Part shown: positions 7,542 through 11,063 of the stretch, piece after piece
Position numbering within the stretch: position 1 is the stretch's first letter
How the letters are laid out: each line of letters opens with the position of its first letter
Assembly (NCBI GenBank): GCA_013214275.1
Contig: JABSPP010000028.1
Span: 1 to 11,063 of the forward strand
DNA length: 11,063 nt
Direction of reading: 5' to 3'
DNA from: Flavobacteriaceae bacterium
GTDB taxonomy: Bacteria; Bacteroidota; Bacteroidia; Flavobacteriales; Flavobacteriaceae
Position numbers and translations under genes: made by a program
The notes under the pieces: generated by a model
What the model saw: the letters and a program-made list of their open reading frames with translations, nothing else
Databases searched by the model: none
Told to the model about the DNA's origin: nothing

Positions 7542-8318
7542 ATGAGTTTAATTGCATCAATATTAAAGAAAAAGTCATCGAATGTTTTATCAATCTATTT
7601 TACTTCTGGTTTTCCTGAGCTGAACGATACCACCAAAGTGATTGAAGTGTTAAGTAAATCTGGAGTAGATTTTATAGAAGTCGGTTTGCCTTATTCAGAC
7701 CCGTTGGCAGACGGGCCTACCATCCAAGACAGTAGTCAAAAGGCTTTAAAAAATGGAATGAATTTAGACCTAGTGTTTGATCAATTAATGCGAATCAAAA
7801 CTACCAATACAACACCTCTGGTTTTAATGGGATATTTGAATCAGATATTAAAATATGGGGAGGATAAATTTTGTCAAAGGATGACTGATTGTGGTATAGA
7901 TACACTAATTATTCCTGATTTACCCATGCTGGTCTATGAAGAACATCACCGAGAGCTATTTAAAAGATATGGGATCAATCATGTATTTTTAATCACACCT
8001 CTTACCACAGACGAGCGTATTAGAAAAATTGATTCTTACACTGAAAGTTTTATTTATATGGTAGCTTCAAATACAACTACAGGAGCAAAAAGTAATATCT
8101 CAAAGCAACAGATCGATTACTTCAAACGTATTGAGTCCATGAGATTACGTAGTCCGTTAATCATTGGTTTTGGTATCTCTAACCATCACACCTTCATTGA
8201 GGTCTGTAAATATGCTAATGGTGCAATTATTGGATCAGCATTTATTCAGTTTTTAAAAGTGAATGGAGTGAAAAAAATTCCTGAATTTATACAAAATATC
8301 ACCAGATCAGTATATTAG
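7542..8318 (+). CDS. trpA: Tryptophan synthase alpha chain
   Basis: Cleaves indole-3-glycerol phosphate to glyceraldehyde-3-phosphate and indole, which tunnels to TrpB. It has 258 residues. The catalytic Glu46 (equivalent to Glu49 of Salmonella) lies in FIEVGLPYSDPLADGP, and Asp57 in ADGP corresponds to Asp60. The barrel continues with IIPDLP, FLITPLTTDERI, the flexible-loop region VASNTTTGAKS and the phosphate-binding GFGIS. It is the last gene of the operon. The first convincing terminator lies about 310 nt downstream, at 8630-8659. Confidence 0.97.
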   Translation: MSLIASILKKKSSNVLSIYFTSGFPELNDTTKVIEVLSKSGVDFIEVGLPYSDPLADGPTIQDSSQKALKNGMNLDLVFDQLMRIKTTNTTPLVLMGYLNQILKYGEDKFCQRMTDCGIDTLIIPDLPMLVYEEHHRELFKRYGINHVFLITPLTTDERIRKIDSYTESFIYMVASNTTTGAKSNISKQQIDYFKRIESMRLRSPLIIGFGISNHHTFIEVCKYANGAIIGSAFIQFLKVNGVKKIPEFIQNITRSVY

Positions 8319-8574
8319 GTATTTACAAGCAGACTCTTGTCATATCACTTTCAACACTAAAAAGTTGATTAAAATTTGTGTAGGATTTTATTAAAATAGA
8401 GTGTTTAAGTCTGGTTTTTGTGCACTTTTTTTCTAGATTATATTGAAAATAAATCCTGTTGCCCATAAAAAATGACTTATAAAAAATCGTAAAATATTGA
8501 TTTTCATTACTTTAAAACTAATTTAGCTTTTTTTAAGAAATTATTGAATAATCCGTTTTTTTAAAGAAAATTCT
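8319..8574. other. Noncoding AT-rich spacer after trpA
   Basis: I see no gene and no strong terminator in this stretch. A weak 5-bp hairpin (ACAAG, 6-nt loop, CTTGT) lies just after trpA without a T run. The trp message therefore probably runs on through this spacer unless it is processed. Confidence 0.5.
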
Positions 8575-8582
8575 TATCTTTG
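8575..8582 (+). promoter_or_regulatory. -7 promoter element for a short RNA
   Basis: TATCTTTG matches the Bacteroidota TAnnTTTG consensus exactly. A clear -33 TTG is not at the usual distance; a TTG at 8544-8546 is too far (28 nt). The element lies 6 nt before a hairpin-terminator unit with no coding frame, which fits the promoter of a small RNA. Confidence 0.5.
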
Positions 8583-8587
8583 GAATC

Positions 8588-8659
8588 GGAGATGAAGATC
8601 TCCATTTTTTCTTTTTCATAGCAATTTTTCCCACTCAATCTTTGAGTGGGTTTTTTTTT
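8588..8659 (+). ncRNA. Candidate small RNA of about 70 nt
   Basis: After a -7 promoter element comes a compact unit: a 5' hairpin GGAGAT-GAAG-ATCTCC (8588-8603), a T-rich single-stranded linker (8605-8629) and a strong intrinsic terminator (8630-8659). There is no ATG-started frame of useful length in it. A free-standing promoter, hairpin, linker and terminator is the architecture of a trans-acting small RNA. It could instead be only the 3' end of the trp message, or a leader whose downstream gene has been lost. I do not assign it to a named family; the Flavobacteria-enriched Flavo-1 RNA would be one to compare. Confidence 0.5.
8630..8659 (+). terminator. Strong intrinsic terminator
   Basis: CCCACTCAA (8630-8638) and TTGAGTGGG (8642-8650) form a perfect 9-bp stem with a TCT loop, followed by nine T (8651-8659). 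It points rightwards, so it ends the candidate small RNA and any read-through from trpA. The opposite strand has only a short T stretch at the matching place, so it serves the leftward dehydrogenase gene less well. Confidence 0.9.
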
Positions 8660-8666
8660 GTAGAAT

Positions 8667-8715
8667 ATATCACTTCATGAATTTTACTTAGATCATTTTT
8701 TAAATGAAGTGATAT
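8667..8715. repeat. Perfect 12-bp inverted repeat, 25-bp spacer
   Basis: ATATCACTTCAT (8667-8678) is matched exactly by ATGAAGTGATAT (8704-8715). No T run follows on either strand, so it is a poor intrinsic terminator. It lies between the terminator at 8659 and the 3' end of the leftward dehydrogenase gene. It could be a hairpin that stabilises or ends the dehydrogenase mRNA, or the ends of a tiny palindromic insert. No flanking target duplication was noticed. Confidence 0.6.
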
Positions 8716-8834
8716 GAAAAAGAAAATCTGTATGTGGTAAGAAAACTTAGTCTTTGTTAATATGGATTACGCCTAGTTAGGAACTCTTGCATGTAGGAAC
8801 CAAACAATACATAAAACTAGTTTCGGTGCTTCTT

Positions 8835-9590
8835 TTACAACGATGTTCCTCCGTCTATGGTAATTGTCTGACCTGTCATAAACTTGGTCTGGTCTGATGC
8901 CAACCATACAACAGCATCTGCAATTTCTAGTGCTTCCCCATAACGCTTCATGGGAATCACAGATTTTAACATCGCATCCATCTCTGGTCTTGATGATATT
9001 AATTGATTTAGTAGTGCCGACTCTGTGTAACCTGGACATACAGCATTGATCCGTATTCCTGTCTTGGCATATTCTAAAGCGGCAGATTTAGTCATTCCCA
9101 CTACTGCAAACTTGCTGGCAGAGTATGACAGGTTATTTAACGACGCTTTTAATCCTGCTAATGAAGCAATATTTACTATAGCTCCGAAGCCTTGTTTAAG
9201 CATTTGTTGTAACGCGAGTTTCATACAGTAAAACACCCCTGTCTGATTAACAGCTATCACACTATTCCAATCGTCTAAAGTATGATCGGCAGTTTTCAAA
9301 AGTTGCTTCGGACCGATACCTGCATTGTTTACCATGACGTCTAACTGTCCATATTTAGCTACAGTATGTTGAATTAAACTCTCTACTTCTGCATAGTACA
9401 TTACGTCGGCTTTTACTGCCAGGGCTTCTCCAAAATCCTGAGTGATCTCCTCTACTACGACTTTTGCCTTTTCTAGATGAACATCAGATACCACCACTTT
9501 CGCCCCATATCTAGCAAAATGCATTGCTGTCGCTTTTCCAATTCCTGATCCTGCTCCAGTAACAATCACAACTTTGTTTTTTACTTGCAT
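8835..9590 (-). CDS. Short-chain dehydrogenase/reductase (classical SDR)
   Basis: Cytoplasmic NAD(P)-dependent oxidoreductase; the substrate is not fixed by sequence. It has 251 residues, standard for a classical SDR. The cofactor motif TGAGSGIG is at 11-18. Asp36, at the end of the second strand (VVVSDVH), favours NAD(H) over NADP(H). NNAG is at 88-91. The catalytic set is Asn115, Ser143 (NIAS), Tyr156 and Lys160 (YSASK). PGYTES (186-191) and the C-terminal ITIDGGTSL are typical of the FabG/3-oxoacyl-reductase-like branch. The gene lies 112 bp downstream of a broken phosphotransferase-like kinase on the same strand. Such kinase/SDR pairs occur in 4-hydroxyacyl-CoA catabolism (compare LvaA and LvaD for levulinate), so a hydroxyacyl-CoA substrate is a reasonable guess. 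The gene itself looks intact. Confidence 0.92.
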   Translation of the reverse strand: MQVKNKVVIVTGAGSGIGKATAMHFARYGAKVVVSDVHLEKAKVVVEEITQDFGEALAVKADVMYYAEVESLIQHTVAKYGQLDVMVNNAGIGPKQLLKTADHTLDDWNSVIAVNQTGVFYCMKLALQQMLKQGFGAIVNIASLAGLKASLNNLSYSASKFAVVGMTKSAALEYAKTGIRINAVCPGYTESALLNQLISSRPEMDAMLKSVIPMKRYGEALEIADAVVWLASDQTKFMTGQTITIDGGTSL

Positions 9591-9659
9591 GTCTCTTTAC
9601 TTTTATAAGTTAATCGTTGAATGAATATTTTTGTTTAGAATATCAACTGTGAATCCAAT

Positions 9660-9690
9660 AGTACTGTGATCCTTGTATAGGATGAGTACT
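9660..9690. repeat. Nested inverted repeat between kinase remnant and SDR gene
   Basis: AGTACT (9660-9665) and AGTACT (9685-9690), itself a palindrome, flank ATCCT (9669-9673) and AGGAT (9679-9683) around a TGTAT loop. The whole can fold as an imperfect hairpin, or serve as a two-part protein site. On the plus strand it is followed by a T-rich stretch but no plus-strand gene ends here. It lies about 70 to 100 bp upstream of the leftward SDR start, where an operator could sit. Confidence 0.35.
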
Positions 9691-9702
9691 CTTTTATTTA
9701 TA

Positions 9703-10485
9703 CTAATCTATATTGTTTGTTTTGATTGCCTTTAATGCTAGGTTGCAACAAAGTTCTGCCGCTTTATTAAGATTTGAAAAACGCGGATCTGTGGTAAATC
9801 CTTTTCGATATCTATAATAAATCTGTTGTGCTATAACTGCTATTTTAAACAGCCCAAATGCATAGTAAAATAGAATATTTTGAATATCTCGACCCGATTT
9901 TTCTGCATAATACTGGACAATCTCACCTCGAATGGGGTTTCCCTCAAAAATAGTTGGTGATGGAATTCCTTGCTTCACAAAATCGTGATCTGTTGCTACC
10001 GTCCAGTAGCCTAACGAGGTTCCTAGATCCATCAGTAGGTCTCCTAGTGTAGCCATTCCCCAGTCAAGAACAGCAGCAATGGTCTTCCAAGTGTCATCTC
10101 TGAATACAACATTATCGTACTTGTAGTCATTATGAATAAGACAATATTCATAAGTTTTTGGTTGGTTTGCTTGGATCCACTGCATCACTTTTTTAGCAGT
10201 TGTCACATCATCGGTGGCAGCTTTTAAGTACTGCTTTCCCCAGTTGGTCACTTGGCGTTCTACATAGCCTTCTGGTCTCCCTAAATCTGATAGACCAATA
10301 CTTTGATAGTCCAGCTGATGTAGCTCTATAAAAGTATCTAACCATGAATTCGCGATTACCTTGTACTGATCGGGAGCTATATCTCTACGCTCACCTTCCT
10401 TGTAATTAAGAATAATTCCGTCGACCTTTTCCATGATATAGAACTCGCTACCAATGATGGACTCATCATCCGTGTAAACATGCAT
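9703..10485 (-). pseudogene. Aminoglycoside-phosphotransferase-family kinase, N-terminal lobe missing
   Basis: The surviving 260 residues are the C-terminal lobe of an APH-fold small-molecule kinase of the ACAD10/ACAD11/LvaA type, which phosphorylates hydroxyacyl-CoA compounds or similar alcohols. Visible are FYIMEKVDG (15-23), the hinge region; HNDYKYDN (118-125), the catalytic HxDxxxxN motif with Asp120 and Asn125; and LDWGMATLGD (140-149), with the metal-binding Asp141. Family members I know usually read DWE and GDP where this has DWG and GDL. Full-length relatives have about 340 to 360 residues, so some 80 to 90 N-terminal residues, including the ATP-binding lysine lobe, are gone. Family-like sequence continues in frame upstream of the ATG (FNKVYQGFSKVPR) to a TAG at 10525-10527, so the ATG at 10485 is not the original start. 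A recombinase fragment begins about 30 bp further on. Active kinase is unlikely. Confidence 0.75.
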
Positions 10486-10553
10486 CCGAGGAACCTTAGA
10501 AAAACCTTGATAGACTTTGTTGAACTAATCCTCCTTCGTCGGAAGTAAGATTC

Positions 10554-11018
10554 TTGATAAAATTACGAAATTTACATTTTAACATTAAAATTTTACACCA
10601 TGATTTATCAAAAAAAAGTCTGACCTACCTAGAACGAGCGCAACAAGAAGTTCCTTTGTTTAAGGTTTTAGTGGAAAAACTCACTAAGAATTTTAGTATT
10701 CAAGGGAAAAGCAGTAGTACTTTACATCATTACACTCGCTGTCTATCTCATCTAGCATTGTACTATAAACAGTGTCCTACCCTACTCACTCTCGAACAAG
10801 TTCAAGAGTATCTTTATCACTGCCAACAGTTACACAAAACTCCTTCGGAAAGCTTTTTCAAGCATACTATTTATGGGCTTAGAGCTGTCTACAAACTCTA
10901 TGGTAAAACAGCTCTCAAATTGCAATTACCTCAAATCAAACGACACAAAGACCTCCCTGTGATATTAAATCAATCGGAAGTCAAAGCTTTGGATTTGATA
11001 CTGCCGTTTGGGTTGTAG
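10554..11018 (+). pseudogene. Tyrosine recombinase, N-terminal fragment
   Basis: An open frame of 154 codons from a TTG start. Residues about 22 to 115 (from KSLTYLERA) resemble the helical core-binding (SAM-like) domain of XerC/D-type integrases, including LHHYTRCLSHLALYY and FFKHTIYGLRAVYKLYG. LPVILNQSEVKAL (134-146) is the linker and first helix that normally opens the catalytic domain. The frame then ends in eight unrelated residues, so the whole catalytic domain with its Arg, His and Tyr residues is absent. Similar short integrases accompany IS91-like elements in Bacteroidota, an association from memory. The true start is uncertain: an ATG at 10600-10602 is out of frame and would join it only if a run of eight A (10610-10617) had one more base. 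With no catalytic domain it cannot recombine DNA. Confidence 0.65.
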
Positions 11019-11063
11019 CCCTCAAATTCAAATTCTCCGTCCTTTTTTTTACCTTCCTTAATG
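10970..11063 (-). pseudogene. Possible 3' remnant of an unidentified gene at the right edge
   Basis: The minus strand is open from the edge to a TGA at 10972-10970. It reads KEGKKKDGEFEF, then EGYNPNGSIKSKALTSD. The first part looks protein-like and loosely resembles the MORN-type repeats of YwqK-like proteins (lysine/glycine-rich, then YxPNGxxK). The last few codons overlap recombinase sequence on the other strand, so the reading frame may have been cut by the same event that ended the recombinase near 10990. With about 30 codons in view this is only a suggestion. Confidence 0.25.

Noticed and set aside
8667..8715. Terminal inverted repeats of an insertion sequence
   Set aside because: Only 25 bp lie between the arms and there is no transposase or obvious target duplication, so it is recorded as a repeat of unknown role.
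8773..9039. Minus-strand open frame overlapping the SDR 3' end
   Set aside because: It is a different frame across the conserved SDR C-terminus and has no recognisable protein features.
1..11063. tRNA, rRNA or CRISPR arrays
   Set aside because: No cloverleaf, rRNA-like or regularly spaced repeat sequence was seen on either strand by eye.

Overview
The window looks like chromosomal DNA of a Bacteroidota bacterium, most likely a member of the Flavobacteriaceae. This rests on AT-rich intergenic DNA, at least two matches to the Bacteroidota -7 promoter element (TAnnTTTG), the trp gene order E-G-D-C-F-B-A with TrpC and TrpF as separate proteins, and a recombinase fragment of a kind I associate with Bacteroidota mobile elements. 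No species can be named from the sequence alone.

Layout. (1) 1-1475, minus strand: asnB, glutamine-hydrolysing asparagine synthetase, which runs off the left edge. (2) 1476-1920: a divergent control region. It holds inverted repeats, a -33/-7 promoter and a complete tryptophan attenuator made of a 14-residue leader peptide with three consecutive Trp codons, an alternative pairing and an intrinsic terminator. (3) 1921-8318, plus strand: the seven-gene trpEGDCFBA operon, tightly packed (gaps of 0 to 3 nt, one 4-nt overlap, and one 37-nt gap before trpB). It encodes the whole route from chorismate to tryptophan. (4) 8319-8834: noncoding DNA with a probable short RNA of about 70 nt that has its own promoter and terminator, followed by a perfect 12-bp inverted repeat. 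(5) 8835-10524, minus strand: a short-chain dehydrogenase and, upstream of it, an aminoglycoside-phosphotransferase-like kinase that has lost its N-terminal lobe. (6) 10554-11018, plus strand: the N-terminal half of a tyrosine recombinase, abutting the broken end of the kinase gene and itself cut off. A few dozen codons of a possible unrelated gene lie on the minus strand at the right edge.

How the parts work together. TrpE and TrpG form anthranilate synthase, and TrpD, TrpF, TrpC and TrpBA finish tryptophan. The TrpE sequence keeps the LLES element used for tryptophan feedback inhibition, and the upstream leader adds control by Trp-tRNA availability. AsnB and TrpG both use glutamine as amino donor and share the divergent control region, so common regulation is possible but unproven. 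The right third looks like an accessory or decaying region: a kinase/dehydrogenase pair of the sort used for 4-hydroxyacyl-CoA breakdown, damaged next to mobile-element debris. The most interesting points are the nearly leaderless trp attenuator, the short RNA after trpA, and the rearrangement junctions at 10525-10553 and near 10990.
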